DNA of 64,000 bases from Mycolicibacterium sp. J2 (GCF_026240945.1 NZ_JAPFPY010000008.1:124001-188000); one strand, 5' to 3'; positions 15,574 through 26,269 are shown, numbered from the stretch's first letter. Made by a program: numbers and translations. The notes: generated by a model not told the origin, from the sequence alone.

Positions 15574-17708
15574 CCACCGGGACTCATGCGCTCCCCGGGG
15601 AGACCGATTACCACGCGCTCAACGCGATGCTCAACCTGTACGACAGAGACGGCAAGATCCAGTTCGACAAGGACGTCCAGGCCGCGCGGGAGTACTTCCT
15701 GCAGCACGTCAACCAGAACACGGTGTTCTTCCACAGTCAGGACGAGAAGCTCGACTACCTGATCGAGAAGGAGTATTACGAGCGTGAGGTGCTCGACCAG
15801 TACTCGCGCAATTTCATCAAGTCGCTGCTGGACCGCGCGTACGCCAAGAAGTTCCGGTTCCCGACGTTCCTCGGTGCCTTCAAGTACTACACCTCGTACA
15901 CACTGAAGACCTTCGACGGCAAGCGTTACCTGGAGCGTTTCGAGGACCGCGTGGTGATGGTGGCGCTGACCCTGGCCGCCGGCGACACCGACCTGGCCGA
16001 GAAGCTCGTCGACGAGATCATCGATGGTCGCTTTCAGCCGGCCACCCCGACCTTCCTCAACTCGGGTAAGAAGCAGCGCGGTGAGCCGGTGTCGTGCTTC
16101 CTGCTGCGCATCGAGGACAACATGGAGTCCATCGGGCGCTCCATCAACTCCGCGCTGCAGCTGTCCAAGCGCGGCGGCGGTGTTGCCTTGCTGCTCACGA
16201 ACATTCGTGAGCACGGCGCGCCGATCAAGAACATCGAGAACCAGTCCTCGGGTGTCATCCCGATCATGAAACTGTTGGAGGACTCCTTCTCCTACGCCAA
16301 CCAGCTCGGTGCCCGCCAGGGTGCCGGTGCGGTGTACCTGCACGCCCACCACCCGGACATCTACCGGTTCCTGGACACCAAGCGGGAAAACGCCGACGAG
16401 AAGATCCGGATCAAGACGCTCTCGCTGGGTGTGGTGATCCCGGACATCACCTTCGAGCTGGCGAAGAAGAACGAGGACATGTACCTGTTCTCGCCGTATG
16501 ACGTCGAGCGGGTGTACGGCGTTCCGTTCGCCGATATCTCGGTCACCGAGAAGTACTACGAGATGGTCGACGACGCCCGGATCCGCAAGACCAAGATCAA
16601 GGCGCGCGAGTTCTTCCAGACACTGGCCGAGCTGCAGTTCGAGTCGGGCTACCCGTACATCATGTACGAGGACACCGTCAATCGGGCCAATCCCATCGCA
16701 GGCAAGATCACGCACTCCAACCTGTGCTCGGAGATCCTGCAGGTCTCCACGCCGTCGGTGTTCAACGAGGATCTGTCATATGCCAAGGTGGGCAAGGACA
16801 TCTCGTGCAACCTCGGCTCGCTGAACATCGCCAAGGCGATGGACTCGCCGGACTTCGCGCAGACCATCGAGGTGGCCATCCGGGCGCTTACCGCGGTGAG
16901 CGATCAGACCCACATCTGGTCGGTGCCCTCGATCGAGCAGGGCAACAACAGCTCGCACGCCATCGGCCTCGGCCAGATGAACCTGCACGGCTACCTGGCC
17001 CGCGAGCGGATCTACTACGGCTCCGAAGAGGGCGTCGACTTCACCAATATCTACTTCTACACGGTGCTGTACCACGCGCTGCGGGCCAGCAATCGCATTG
17101 CGATCGAACGGAATACCCGCTTCGGTGGGTTCGAGCAGTCCAAGTACGCCTCGGGCGAGTTCTTCGACAAGTACACCGAGCAGGTGTGGGAGCCGAAGAC
17201 CGAGCGGGTACGGCAGCTGTTCGCCGACGCCGACATCCACATCCCGACGCAGGATGACTGGCGCCAGCTCAAGGAGTCGGTGCAGACGCACGGTATCTAC
17301 AACCAGAACCTGCAGGCCGTTCCGCCCACGGGCTCGATCAGCTACATCAACCACTCGACCAGTTCGATCCACCCGGTGGCGTCCAAGATCGAGATTCGCA
17401 AGGAAGGCAAGATCGGTCGCGTCTACTATCCGGCGCCGTACCTGACCAACGACAACCTGGACTACTACCAGGACGCGTACGAGATCGGGTACGAAAAGAT
17501 CATCGACACCTACGCCGCGGCAACCCAGCATGTGGATCAAGGACTTTCGCTGACGCTGTTCTTCAAGGACACCGCTAACACGCGCGATGTCAATAAGGCG
17601 CAGATCTACGCCTGGCGCAAGGGCATCAAGACGCTGTACTACATCCGCCTGCGCCAGATGGCGCTGGAGGGGACTGAGGTGGAGGGTTGCGTCAGCTGCA
17701 TGTTGTGA
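15540..17708 (+). CDS. nrdE: Class Ib ribonucleoside-diphosphate reductase, large subunit
   Basis: 722 residues from GTG 15540 (GGAAGGAA upstream). An internal ATG at the MLNLYD segment would give the ~693-residue length I recall for Rv3051c, so the extra 29 residues are uncertain. Active-site elements are present: PVSCFLL and [10 protein letters not shown] (the redox cysteine pair), NLCSEI (radical-site N-C-E), TLYYIRLRQ (radical-transfer tyrosines) and C-terminal CVSCML, reduced by NrdH. No ATP-cone is seen at the N-terminus, as expected for class Ib. It reduces ribonucleoside diphosphates with NrdF. Confidence 0.95.
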   Translation: MPPTVTAAEPVTTGTHALPGETDYHALNAMLNLYDRDGKIQFDKDVQAAREYFLQHVNQNTVFFHSQDEKLDYLIEKEYYEREVLDQYSRNFIKSLLDRAYAKKFRFPTFLGAFKYYTSYTLKTFDGKRYLERFEDRVVMVALTLAAGDTDLAEKLVDEIIDGRFQPATPTFLNSGKKQRGEPVSCFLLRIEDNMESIGRSINSALQLSKRGGGVALLLTNIREHGAPIKNIENQSSGVIPIMKLLEDSFSYANQLGARQGAGAVYLHAHHPDIYRFLDTKRENADEKIRIKTLSLGVVIPDITFELAKKNEDMYLFSPYDVERVYGVPFADISVTEKYYEMVDDARIRKTKIKAREFFQTLAELQFESGYPYIMYEDTVNRANPIAGKITHSNLCSEILQVSTPSVFNEDLSYAKVGKDISCNLGSLNIAKAMDSPDFAQTIEVAIRALTAVSDQTHIWSVPSIEQGNNSSHAIGLGQMNLHGYLARERIYYGSEEGVDFTNIYFYTVLYHALRASNRIAIERNTRFGGFEQSKYASGEFFDKYTEQVWEPKTERVRQLFADADIHIPTQDDWRQLKESVQTHGIYNQNLQAVPPTGSISYINHSTSSIHPVASKIEIRKEGKIGRVYYPAPYLTNDNLDYYQDAYEIGYEKIIDTYAAATQHVDQGLSLTLFFKDTANTRDVNKAQIYAWRKGIKTLYYIRLRQMALEGTEVEGCVSCML

Positions 17709-17734
17709 GGCGCGCTACGAATTGAATTGCCGAA

Positions 17735-17754
17735 ACGCCGGCTTAAGCCGGCGT
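17735..17754 (+). terminator. 20-bp perfect palindrome after nrdE, possible terminator
   Basis: ACGCCGGC-TTAA-GCCGGCGT can fold as an 8-bp hairpin 26 bp after the nrdE stop. There is no T-tract, so it could be a mycobacterial-type T-less terminator or an mRNA 3'-end stabiliser. Confidence 0.5.
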
Positions 17755-17783
17755 CCCTGGGAGGTGGTGTTCTCAGGCTGACG

Positions 17784-17993
17784 ATGGCAGCCATAGTGTT
17801 TATGACCGTTGGATCCTTGGGTTTTTTCGTGGACTTCGCAATCTCGGAAGTTATCGGATACCTGTCAACGATCATCGCGAAGGAGGTCTCGCGTATGGGA
17901 AGTGCAGTAGTGAAATGCGCCAAAGAGCGCACGGGTAATGCCGGTAAAAGCCACCTCCCGCTCTCCAGGGTTACCCTGCCGACGAGCCTGTGA
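17784..17993 (+). CDS. Possible small membrane protein in a low-GC patch (doubtful)
   Basis: 69 codons from ATG 17784; GGGAGGTGGTG lies about 20 nt upstream, too far for a good ribosome-binding site. The translation has one hydrophobic segment (AAIVFMTVGSLGFFVDFAIS) and then a basic tail. Its codons are unlike the genome: many end in A or T (ATA, TTT, GTT, GGA, TTG). So this is either foreign DNA, a non-coding RNA or nothing. The 387-bp stretch 17709-18095 otherwise contains only the palindrome at 17735. I recognise no RNA family in it. Confidence 0.25.
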   Translation: MAAIVFMTVGSLGFFVDFAISEVIGYLSTIIAKEVSRMGSAVVKCAKERTGNAGKSHLPLSRVTLPTSL

Positions 17994-18095
17994 AAGTCAG
18001 GCGAAAGAGCGAGTATTCACATCCGCCGAGTGTGCGTTCGGCTATGTCCTCAGCGCCGTTTTGCGTATGACGCCGCACAGTCGGACTGGGAGACG

Positions 18096-18482
18096 CTACA
18101 GGTCCCGAGCCTTTTCCGCCCGGGCTGCCTTCAGCCGTCGCTCTTCGCTGAGCACGTTCTGATAGCTTTCCCGCTCGGCGACCAACCAGTCCGGCATCTC
18201 CTCGAGCAGTGCCTCGATCTGCTCGGTGGTCAGGGCCTCCGTGACGCCGCCCCGAGCGAGCCCCGCGATCGAGACGCCCAGCTTGGCGGCGACGAGGTTC
18301 TTGGGGTGCGGCCCCTTCTTGCGCAGATCCTTGAGCCACTGCGGCGGGTCGTCCTGCAGGGCGGCCAGTTCGGCGCGGGTGATGGCGTTCTCCTGGAACT
18401 CCGCGGGCGTGGCGGGCAAGTACACGTCCAGTTTCTTGGCCGCGGTGGCCGGTTTCATCGACTGCGCGTTGGGCCTGCTCAT
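18096..18482 (-). CDS. DUF5997 family protein
   Basis: 128 residues. The N-terminal QSMKPATAAKKLDVYLPATP and the central PQWLKDLRKKGPHPKNLVAA are typical of the actinobacterial DUF5997 family, whose function is not known. It has no signal peptide or membrane segment, and is highly charged at the C-terminus (SEERRLKAARAEKARDL). It is divergent, by 28 bp, from the LysR-like gene, a pairing I recall as common in mycobacteria. A shared promoter region suggests a functional link. Confidence 0.75.
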   Translation of the reverse strand: MSRPNAQSMKPATAAKKLDVYLPATPAEFQENAITRAELAALQDDPPQWLKDLRKKGPHPKNLVAAKLGVSIAGLARGGVTEALTTEQIEALLEEMPDWLVAERESYQNVLSEERRLKAARAEKARDL

Positions 18483-18510
18483 GGGAGAAGCCTATCGGTA
18501 GCCTGATCCG

Positions 18511-19218
18511 GTGACCCAGACCTCGCTCACCCTCGGCTACGTCCCCGGGGCGACGCCGGCGAAGTGGGCCAGGAACTGGGCGCAGCGCCACCCCGAGGTG
18601 CCGTTGAACCTGCGCGTGATCGCCGCGGCCGCAGCGGCCGACGCGGTGCGGGCCCGCGACGTCGACGTGGCGGTGCTCCGGTTGCCGGCCGACACGTCGG
18701 GGCTGGCGGTCATCTCGCTCTACGAGGAGACCACGGTGGCGGTGGTGCCGACCGATCATCTGCTCAGTGCCGCCGACGAGATCACCGCCACCGACCTCGA
18801 CGGTGAGCCGGTGCTGGTGCCGCTCGACGACGTCGTCGCGTGGGCCGATGCGCCGGGCGCCGCGGTCGAGTACCGGCCCGAAACCACCGAGGCCGCTATC
18901 GAACTCGTCGCCGCGGGGATGGGTGCGCTCATCGTGCCGCAGTCGCTGGCGCGCCTGCATCACCGCAAGGACCTGACCTACCGACCGATCGTCGGAGCCC
19001 CGGCCTGCCCGGTGGTGCTCACCGTGCCGGAAGGGCCGCAGGCGCCGCTGGTTGAGGAGTTCGTCGGTGTCGTGCGGGGCCGCAAACCTGGATCCTCACG
19101 GGGGCAGGCTCAGCCGGCCCCGAAGCGCACCGCCAGGGAGAAGACACTGGCCAAACAGGCGGCGCGCGCCGCGGCCGGGAAGGTCGCCGGTAAGCCGACC
19201 AAGCGTGGCCGGCGTTGA
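18511..19218 (+). CDS. LysR-type substrate-binding domain protein without a DNA-binding domain
   Basis: 235 residues from GTG 18511. Residues 1-190 follow the LysR effector-binding fold: LTLGYVPG start, VDVAVLRLP, VVPTDHLL, and AAGMGALIVPQSLARLHHR. The winged helix of true LysR regulators is absent. The last ~45 residues are a disordered basic tail (KRTAREKTLAKQAARAAAGK...), which could bind nucleic acid. It could act as a ligand-sensing partner of DUF5997. A hairpin follows the stop. Confidence 0.75.
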   Translation: MTQTSLTLGYVPGATPAKWARNWAQRHPEVPLNLRVIAAAAAADAVRARDVDVAVLRLPADTSGLAVISLYEETTVAVVPTDHLLSAADEITATDLDGEPVLVPLDDVVAWADAPGAAVEYRPETTEAAIELVAAGMGALIVPQSLARLHHRKDLTYRPIVGAPACPVVLTVPEGPQAPLVEEFVGVVRGRKPGSSRGQAQPAPKRTAREKTLAKQAARAAAGKVAGKPTKRGRR

Positions 19219-19219
19219 T

Positions 19220-19243
19220 CGGGCACTGAGGTCACAGTGCCCG
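19220..19243. terminator. Bidirectional terminator hairpin
   Basis: CGGGCACTG-AGGTCA-CAGTGCCCG has a 9-bp perfect stem, 2 bp after the LysR-like stop. It contains the stop codon of the convergent gene at 19232. No T-tract is present. Confidence 0.6.
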
Positions 19244-19630
19244 AATGGTGAGCTCGCCACGCTTCCCGCACATGACGCGAATGTTGTTAGGGCCGTCGAC
19301 TTCCCAAGCATGAACGGGTTCTGGGTCAACGACGATACGACTGTCATTCGCGAAGTTCAGATGCAGTGCTTTGGTTGTTCGAATCTCCAAACGGGCGAGG
19401 ACAAGCCCGCGAAGGTTGCGCAGCGGCGTTGCCGCATCTGGAGGAGCCCTGTTCGGATCGAACTCAAGGGATTCGCCGAGCGCGTGCACGGTGAACCGCG
19501 TAGATATCGAAACGCTGTAGTCACCGGTGAATGTCAGCGTGGCACCGTACTTGGTGCTGACCGCGGTGAACGTCTGTCCGCCGATACCGGCGAGGAGTTC
19601 TGTCGCACGGTAAGTGTCGTCGCTGTTCAC
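19232..19630 (-). CDS. Hypothetical protein resembling DUF6188
   Basis: 132 residues. GGQTFTAVSTKYGATLTFTG near the start and LHLNFANDSRIVVDPEPVHA followed by W and a GELTIRAL ending recall the DUF6188 pattern of a small beta-rich protein; that family has no known function. Codon choice is less GC-biased than its neighbours, hinting at recent acquisition. It is flanked by unrelated genes and has its own terminator, so it is probably monocistronic. The family call is from memory of the pattern only. Confidence 0.55.
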   Translation of the reverse strand: MNSDDTYRATELLAGIGGQTFTAVSTKYGATLTFTGDYSVSISTRFTVHALGESLEFDPNRAPPDAATPLRNLRGLVLARLEIRTTKALHLNFANDSRIVVDPEPVHAWEVDGPNNIRVMCGKRGELTIRAL

Positions 19631-19773
19631 TTACGCCGCCTTGCGCATCACGATCTGGCTGGTCCGCTATGTGCAGGCTATCTCACGTCAACGTTGGGCC
19701 AGCCCGGCAGCCGTAACGGATGCGTGACGCCGTTTTACCTGGTCAACACACATGCTCCGAGATACTCGACATC

Positions 19774-20661
19774 ATGACCGCGCTCAACCACGTTCCGGCC
19801 GGCACCTCTGCGACCGAGCTGGCCGACCATCTCCGCAGGGACGGCTACGTCATCGTCGACAACCTCGTTCCGAACTCGTTGATGGACACCATCACCGACG
19901 AGCTGGCGCCGTACCTGGACGCGACGCCGATGGGTTACAACGCGATGATCGGCCGCAAGACCCGACGCACCGGTGCACTCGTCGCTCGGTCGCCGGCCTG
20001 CCGCGACCTGATTCAGCACCCGTCGATCCTCGGCGTCTGCAAGGACTTCCTCGGCCACGCCAGCGCCTTCCAGTTGATGCTGACCCAGGTCATCTCGATC
20101 GAGCCCGGCGAATCGGATCAGGCGCTGCATCGTGACCAGAACGCGTTCGACTTCTACCCGTTCCCCGACGACTATCACGTGCAGTGCAACACGCTGTGGG
20201 CGATGACCGACTACACCGCCGAGATGGGCGCCACCCGCGTGGTGCCGGGAAGCCAAGTCGGTGACAAGAAGCCCACCGACTATGCCGACGACGAGTGCCT
20301 ACAGGCCGAGATGGCGCGCGGTTCGGTGCTGCTCTACTCCGGCAAGATCGTGCACAGTGGTGCCGCCAATCGCAGCGACAAGGTGCGCCGCGCCATCAAC
20401 GTCAACTACTGCGTCGGGTGGGTCCGCCAGGAGGAGAACCAATTCCTTTCCGTACCACCGGAAGTCGCGCGCACTCTCGATGATGACCTACTCAAGCTCA
20501 TCGGCTACCAGGAAGGCGCGTGGGCGATGGGCTACTTCCGGGATTTCGAGGACCCGCTGCGCGCGGTCCGTGGCGATGCGGTCGGATACGGTTTCGACGC
20601 CGCCAAACTCACCGGCAGCGCCGGCGCGGCCTACGCCGACCAACTGACCCACAGCGAGTGA
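19774..20661 (+). CDS. Phytanoyl-CoA dioxygenase (PhyH) family, Fe(II)/2-oxoglutarate dioxygenase
   Basis: 295 residues from ATG 19774. The iron triad is visible: HRD with H119 and D121, and the distal H194 in IVHSGAANRS. The 2-oxoglutarate-binding arginine is probably in KVRRAINV. DGYVIVDNLVP at the N-terminus is typical of the PhyH family. These enzymes hydroxylate acyl-CoAs or small secondary metabolites; the substrate is unknown. It is followed by the GNAT gene 55 bp downstream, possibly cotranscribed. The 143 bp before it shows no clear site. Confidence 0.85.
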   Translation: MTALNHVPAGTSATELADHLRRDGYVIVDNLVPNSLMDTITDELAPYLDATPMGYNAMIGRKTRRTGALVARSPACRDLIQHPSILGVCKDFLGHASAFQLMLTQVISIEPGESDQALHRDQNAFDFYPFPDDYHVQCNTLWAMTDYTAEMGATRVVPGSQVGDKKPTDYADDECLQAEMARGSVLLYSGKIVHSGAANRSDKVRRAINVNYCVGWVRQEENQFLSVPPEVARTLDDDLLKLIGYQEGAWAMGYFRDFEDPLRAVRGDAVGYGFDAAKLTGSAGAAYADQLTHSE

Positions 20662-20716
20662 CGGCAGCGGCGAAATTCGGTGGCGCCGCGCGCGGAATCC
20701 GTCCACCCTGGGAAGC

Positions 20717-21544
20717 ATGGACGTGACCCTGCACCGCACCCGGGGCGAGTTCGCCCCGGTCGCCAGGTCGGTCTATCTGCCGGACCCGGTGACCTTCACG
20801 GTGGAACTGACGACCCTGCGCATGCCGTTATCCGACGACGGCCGGCTTATGGTGTCGGTCACCGACGGCGTCACGGTCGGGGCTGCCGTTGCGCTCGCCG
20901 ACGGAGCCCTGCTGACCAGCGGCTTGCCGCCGACCAGCGTGACGGACGTGGCCGGGGCGCTCACGGGGGCCAAGTCGAGGTTGCCCAGTGTGCGTGGAAT
21001 ACGGGACAGCGCAACGCCATTCGCGGCGGCATGGAGTGACGTCACGGGCATGAACGCCGAGCTGACCGATGTGGAGCCGCTGTACCGGCTGGGGGCGTTG
21101 GCGGCGCCGGCCGGTGTGCCCGGAGAGAGCCGGCTGGCCGTCGGACGTGAGGTGGACCTGCTCGTCGAGTGGCTGGACGCCTTCTTCGTCGAGGCCTTCG
21201 GCGCACCGTCGGACCACGACGCCAGACGGGCCTACTTGCATCAGATCGCCGCCGCCGACAGCGACATCGTGTTGTGGACCGTCGGCGGCACGCCGGTGAG
21301 CATGGCGCGGGTCCATGCGCCGCTGGCCGGCGTGTCGCGGATCGGCCCGGTCTTCACCCCGGCCGGGCGCCGCGGGCACGGGTACGCGGCCGCGGTGACA
21401 ACGGCCGGCGCCAGGCACGCACACGCGCGCGGCGCCGACGAGGTGGTGCTGTTCGCCGACGCCGCCAACCAGGGGGCCAACAGGGTCTATCGGCGGATCG
21501 GGTTCGTCGCCGTCGACGAACACGTCCACTACGCGTTCGGTTAG
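20717..21544 (+). CDS. GNAT family N-acetyltransferase
   Basis: 275 residues. The acetyl-CoA motif A is in the C-terminal half: SRIGPVFTPAGRRGHGYAAA, followed by VVLFADAANQGANRVYRRIG, the usual GNAT ending. The N-terminal ~130 residues are a divergent, possibly degenerate, GNAT-like lobe, so this may be a two-lobed acetyltransferase. The acceptor is unknown. Its stop overlaps by 4 bp the stop of the convergent reductase gene. Confidence 0.82.
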   Translation: MDVTLHRTRGEFAPVARSVYLPDPVTFTVELTTLRMPLSDDGRLMVSVTDGVTVGAAVALADGALLTSGLPPTSVTDVAGALTGAKSRLPSVRGIRDSATPFAAAWSDVTGMNAELTDVEPLYRLGALAAPAGVPGESRLAVGREVDLLVEWLDAFFVEAFGAPSDHDARRAYLHQIAAADSDIVLWTVGGTPVSMARVHAPLAGVSRIGPVFTPAGRRGHGYAAAVTTAGARHAHARGADEVVLFADAANQGANRVYRRIGFVAVDEHVHYAFG

Positions 21545-22725
21545 ACCTTGTGGTGCGCGGGGCCCTGCGCCTTCTTGTACAGCGCCTTGAGCAGCCGGTC
21601 CCGGAACGTCGCGTTGTCGATCAGCTTGATACCGGCCTCGGCGATCTTCGGGTTCCCGATCAGCTTGTGCATGTAGCGCCCGCGCCGGTACTCCCTGCCC
21701 CACGCGGCTTCCATCCGCTGTGCATAGTTGGTGAAGTCGTCGGGGCCACCGTTCTGCAACGCCGCGATGGCGCATTCGCCTGCAGCCAAACCGGATTCGA
21801 GAGCCTTGGAGATACCGGCACCGGATGCCGGCTTACCGGCGCCCAGCGAATCGCCGGTGAACAGCACACCGGGACGCCACGGCGGCCAGGCGGTGAAGCC
21901 CATCGGCAATCGCCACGCCCGTACGCTCTTGTTCTTCTTCAACTCCTCGATCGGCGGCAATTCCCAATCGTGCGGCAGTGACCGCAGGAACTCGCCGAGG
22001 AACTGGGTCGCGTTGATCGACTGCCAGTTCTTGTAGCTGTTGACGTAACCCAAGCCGATGTTGAAGACACCGTTGCCCATCGGGAACACCCACCCGTAGC
22101 CGGGTAGCTGATCGCCCTGGAACAGCAGCTTCAGGTAGATGTCCATGCTGTCGCCGTCGGGACGGTTGGCAGGCATCTCCGAGCGGATCGCGATGGCCGA
22201 GTAGCCGTTGTACTCGGAATCCAGTTTCAGCGCCCGCTTGATGGGGGAGTAGGCCCCGTCGGCGGCGATGACGGCATCCCCGAGCACCTTCTCACCGCTC
22301 TTGAGCACCACACCCACCACGCGGCCGTCGGCGTCGAATTCTGGGCCGGCCACCTCGGCGCCCTGACGAACCTCGGCGCCCGCGGACTCGGCGTGCTTGA
22401 GCAGCTTGAGGTCCAGGTCGGTACGGCTGGCGGTGTGCCCGTGATCGGGCATGCCGGGGCGGCGGGGAAACGACAGCTCCCACGCGCTCGGGCTGTACAC
22501 CGTGACCCGGTTGATCCGGTGGTACTTGGCCACCTCGTCGGCCAGGCCCATCTTCTGCAGGTAACTGACCGCGCGTGCGGTCAGGCCGTCGCCACAAGGT
22601 TTGTCCCGGGGAAAGTCCGCCTTGTCCAGGACGATCACCCGCGCCCCCGTCTGGGCGGCCTGCCAGGCAGCCGCTGATCCAGACGGGCCTCCGCCCGCGA
22701 TGACCAGGTCGTATCGGGCCGTCAT
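21541..22725 (-). CDS. Geranylgeranyl reductase family FAD-dependent oxidoreductase
   Basis: 394 residues from ATG 22725 (GAGG upstream); an in-frame earlier start at 22770 is less likely. The Rossmann FAD motif GGGPSGSAAAWQAAQTGA is at residues ~11-28, DKPCGDGLTARAV is the family signature, and LFTGDSLGAGKPASGAGI is the second FAD contact. Relatives include MenJ (Rv0561c), which reduces one double bond in the menaquinone side chain, and archaeal lipid reductases. It is a paralogue type rather than the MenJ orthologue. It is divergent from the Rv3050c-like TetR, which may regulate it. Confidence 0.82.
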   Translation of the reverse strand: MTARYDLVIAGGGPSGSAAAWQAAQTGARVIVLDKADFPRDKPCGDGLTARAVSYLQKMGLADEVAKYHRINRVTVYSPSAWELSFPRRPGMPDHGHTASRTDLDLKLLKHAESAGAEVRQGAEVAGPEFDADGRVVGVVLKSGEKVLGDAVIAADGAYSPIKRALKLDSEYNGYSAIAIRSEMPANRPDGDSMDIYLKLLFQGDQLPGYGWVFPMGNGVFNIGLGYVNSYKNWQSINATQFLGEFLRSLPHDWELPPIEELKKNKSVRAWRLPMGFTAWPPWRPGVLFTGDSLGAGKPASGAGISKALESGLAAGECAIAALQNGGPDDFTNYAQRMEAAWGREYRRGRYMHKLIGNPKIAEAGIKLIDNATFRDRLLKALYKKAQGPAHHKV

Positions 22726-22852
22726 TCTCCGCCTCGTTGAAAGGGATGGTGTTCGGTTGATGGTACCCAAGACATTCGTAGCCGGTGCGGCGGTGGATGA
22801 CGCACCGAGCGGTCACGGCAGGTCAGGGGCGGCGAGCCGGTACAGTATGTGA

Positions 22853-23608
22853 GTGCGCAGACCATCTCTTCCCTCCATACCGCTGCCCGGTGGGCAACCC
22901 GGCGTGAAGGTCGATGCGCGCAGCGAGCGGTGGCGTGAGCATCGCAAGAAGGTGCGCGCGGAGATCATCGACGCGGCCTTCCGGGCAATCGACCGGCTCG
23001 GCCCCAACGTCAGCGTTCGCGAGATCGCCGAGGAAGCCGGCACCGCCAAGCCCAAGATCTACCGGCACTTCACCGACAAGTCCGATATGTTCGCCCAGAT
23101 CGGCGAGCGGATGCGCGACATGCTGTGGGCGGCGGTCATCCCGTCCATCAACATCGAGACCGACACCGCCCGGCAGATCATCGGCCGGGCCGTGGAGCAT
23201 TACGTCGAGCTGGTGGACCAGCACCCGAACGTGGTGCGGTTCCTGCTGCAGGGCCGGTTCGCCGACCAGTCAGCGGCGGCGATGACGACGGTCAACCGCG
23301 GCCGGGACATCACCCTGGCGATCGCCGAGATGGTCAGTGGCGAGCTCAAGGACATGGACCTGGACCCGGCGGTCTTCGAATTGGCCGCATTCGCCCTGTT
23401 CGGTACCGCAGCTTCGGCCACCGACTGGTGGCTGGGCGGCAGCGAGGACGGTGCCCGCCGGATGCCGATGGACCAGTTCGTCGCCCACATGACCACGATC
23501 ATGATGGGTGCGGTGAACGGCACCGGCGAATTGATGGGGGTGGCGATCGACCCCGATCAGCCGGTCAGCAAGGCCGTCAAGCGTCAACAGGCGGATCTGG
23601 GCGCCTGA
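22853..23608 (+). CDS. TetR family transcriptional regulator (Rv3050c-like)
   Basis: 251 residues from GTG 22853. The helix-turn-helix is VSVREIAEEAGTAKPKIYRH, after a basic extension containing SERWREHRKKVRAEIIDAAF that matches the mycobacterial Rv3050c sequence I recall. It is followed 110 bp later by the flavin monooxygenase gene (Rv3049c-like) on the same strand and divergent from the reductase. It is a likely local regulator of one or both; no clear dyad was found in the 127-bp divergent gap. Confidence 0.87.
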   Translation: MRRPSLPSIPLPGGQPGVKVDARSERWREHRKKVRAEIIDAAFRAIDRLGPNVSVREIAEEAGTAKPKIYRHFTDKSDMFAQIGERMRDMLWAAVIPSINIETDTARQIIGRAVEHYVELVDQHPNVVRFLLQGRFADQSAAAMTTVNRGRDITLAIAEMVSGELKDMDLDPAVFELAAFALFGTAASATDWWLGGSEDGARRMPMDQFVAHMTTIMMGAVNGTGELMGVAIDPDQPVSKAVKRQQADLGA

Positions 23609-23718
23609 CCCCGGGGCGAGCGCAGCGACGGGAAAGAACCCAGCGGCTGTTGCGGTTCCCACCGCAGAATCTGGATACTGGATATCCGGTACCGCCGTTC
23701 CGGGAAAGGCCGTGAACT

Positions 23719-25191
23719 ATGACCGCCGTCGTTACTCGTGCGTTGATCATCGGATCCGGATTCTCCGGCCTCGGGATGGGCATCGCGCTCAAGAAGCAAG
23801 GCTTCGCCGACCGGGATTTCCTGATCCTGGAGAAGGCCGACGAGATCGGCGGCACCTGGCGGGACAACACCTACCCGGGCTGCGCGTGCGACATCCCGTC
23901 GCACATGTACTCCTTCTCCTTCGAACCGAAACCGGACTGGACCCACATGTGGTCGTTCCAGCCGGAGATCTTCGACTACCTCAAGCACGTCACCGACAAG
24001 TACGGCCTGCGGCGCAACATTCGGTTCAACACCCATGTCGACCGCGCGCACTGGGATGAACAGGATTCCCGCTGGCATGTCTTCGACAAGTCGGGGCAGG
24101 AGTTCGTCGCGCAGTTCCTGATCTCCGGGGCCGGCGGCCTACACATCCCGTCGATCCCCGAGATCGAGGGCGCCGACACGTTCGCCGGGGCGATGTTCCA
24201 CTCGGCCCAGTGGGACCACGCCGTGGACATCACCGGCAAACGGGTCGCCGTGATCGGCACCGGCGCCAGCGCCATCCAGATCGTCCCGGCGATCATCGAC
24301 CAGGTGTCCGGGCTCGACCTCTATCAGCGCACCCCGGCCTGGGTGATGCCGCGACCGAACAACGCCTTCCCACAATGGATGCGGCGGATGTTCACCTACG
24401 TTCCCGGCGCCCGGGCGCTGATGCGGGCGGCCATCTACTGGATCCACGAGGGGGTCGGGTTCGCCATGACGCGGCAGCCGCGACTGCTCAAGATCGGTGA
24501 ACTGCTGGGCCGCTGGAACATCAACCGCAGCATCAAAGATCCCGTCCTGCGCCGCAAGCTCACCCCGAGCTACACCGCGGGATGCAAGCGAATCCTGAAC
24601 TCCGACACCTACTACCGCGCCATCGCGAACCCCAAGGCGCAGGTGATCACCGAGGGTATCGCCAGGCTGACCCCGACCGGCATCGTCACCGGCGACGGTG
24701 CCGAGCACCCGGTCGACGTGATCGTGTGGGCCACCGGTTTCCATGTCACCGACTCCTACACCTATGTCGACATCAAGGGTGCCGGTGGCGAAGACCTGGT
24801 GGACCGGTGGAATGCCGAGGGCATCCAAGCTCACCGCGGCATTGCGGTGGCCGGGATGCCGAACCTGTTCTTCCTGCTCGGCCCGAACACCGCGCTGGGA
24901 CACAATTCGGTGGTCTTCATGATCGAATCGCAGATCCGCTACGTCGCGCAGGCCATCGCGGCCGCCGACGCCGCGGGCGCCAAGGCGCTGGCCCCCACGC
25001 GGCGGGCCCAAGACGACTTCAACGCACAGCTACAGCACGATCTGGCGGGCACGGTGTTCAGCACCGGAGGTTGCCACAGCTGGTACATGGACGCCCACGG
25101 GGTGAACCGCACCCTGTGGAGCGGCATGACCTGGCAGTACTGGCTGTCCACCCGGCAGTTCCACCCGGCCGAGTACGAGTTCACGGCCTGA
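23719..25191 (+). CDS. Baeyer-Villiger-type flavin monooxygenase (Rv3049c-like)
   Basis: 490 residues from ATG 23719 with GGAAAGG upstream. The N-terminal FAD loop is IIGSGFSGLGMGIALKKQG; the Baeyer-Villiger fingerprint FAGAMFHSAQWD is at residues 155-166; the NADPH loop is VAVIGTGASAIQIVP; and ATGFHV is the C-terminal motif. It would insert oxygen next to a ketone using NADPH and O2. Substrates of the family include steroids and long-chain ketones; the physiological one is unknown. The order TetR-BVMO-nrdF2 is conserved with M. tuberculosis. Confidence 0.9.
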   Translation: MTAVVTRALIIGSGFSGLGMGIALKKQGFADRDFLILEKADEIGGTWRDNTYPGCACDIPSHMYSFSFEPKPDWTHMWSFQPEIFDYLKHVTDKYGLRRNIRFNTHVDRAHWDEQDSRWHVFDKSGQEFVAQFLISGAGGLHIPSIPEIEGADTFAGAMFHSAQWDHAVDITGKRVAVIGTGASAIQIVPAIIDQVSGLDLYQRTPAWVMPRPNNAFPQWMRRMFTYVPGARALMRAAIYWIHEGVGFAMTRQPRLLKIGELLGRWNINRSIKDPVLRRKLTPSYTAGCKRILNSDTYYRAIANPKAQVITEGIARLTPTGIVTGDGAEHPVDVIVWATGFHVTDSYTYVDIKGAGGEDLVDRWNAEGIQAHRGIAVAGMPNLFFLLGPNTALGHNSVVFMIESQIRYVAQAIAAADAAGAKALAPTRRAQDDFNAQLQHDLAGTVFSTGGCHSWYMDAHGVNRTLWSGMTWQYWLSTRQFHPAEYEFTA

Positions 25192-25207
25192 CCGACGCGA
25201 CACGAAA

Positions 25208-26268
<1,061 letters not shown>

Positions 26269-26269
<1 letters not shown>

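Noticed and set aside
17735..17754. Palindrome after nrdE considered as an insertion sequence end
   Set aside because: There is no partner inverted repeat, transposase frame or target duplication nearby; a hairpin terminator is simpler.
17880..18000. Riboswitch (cobalamin, M-box or glycine type) in the low-GC segment
   Set aside because: I compared the visible conserved boxes by eye and could not fit any of these consensus cores; no adjacent gene is a typical target.
22726..22852. TetR operator between the reductase and Rv3050c-like gene
   Set aside because: Only short 4-bp dyads are visible, no better than chance at this GC content.
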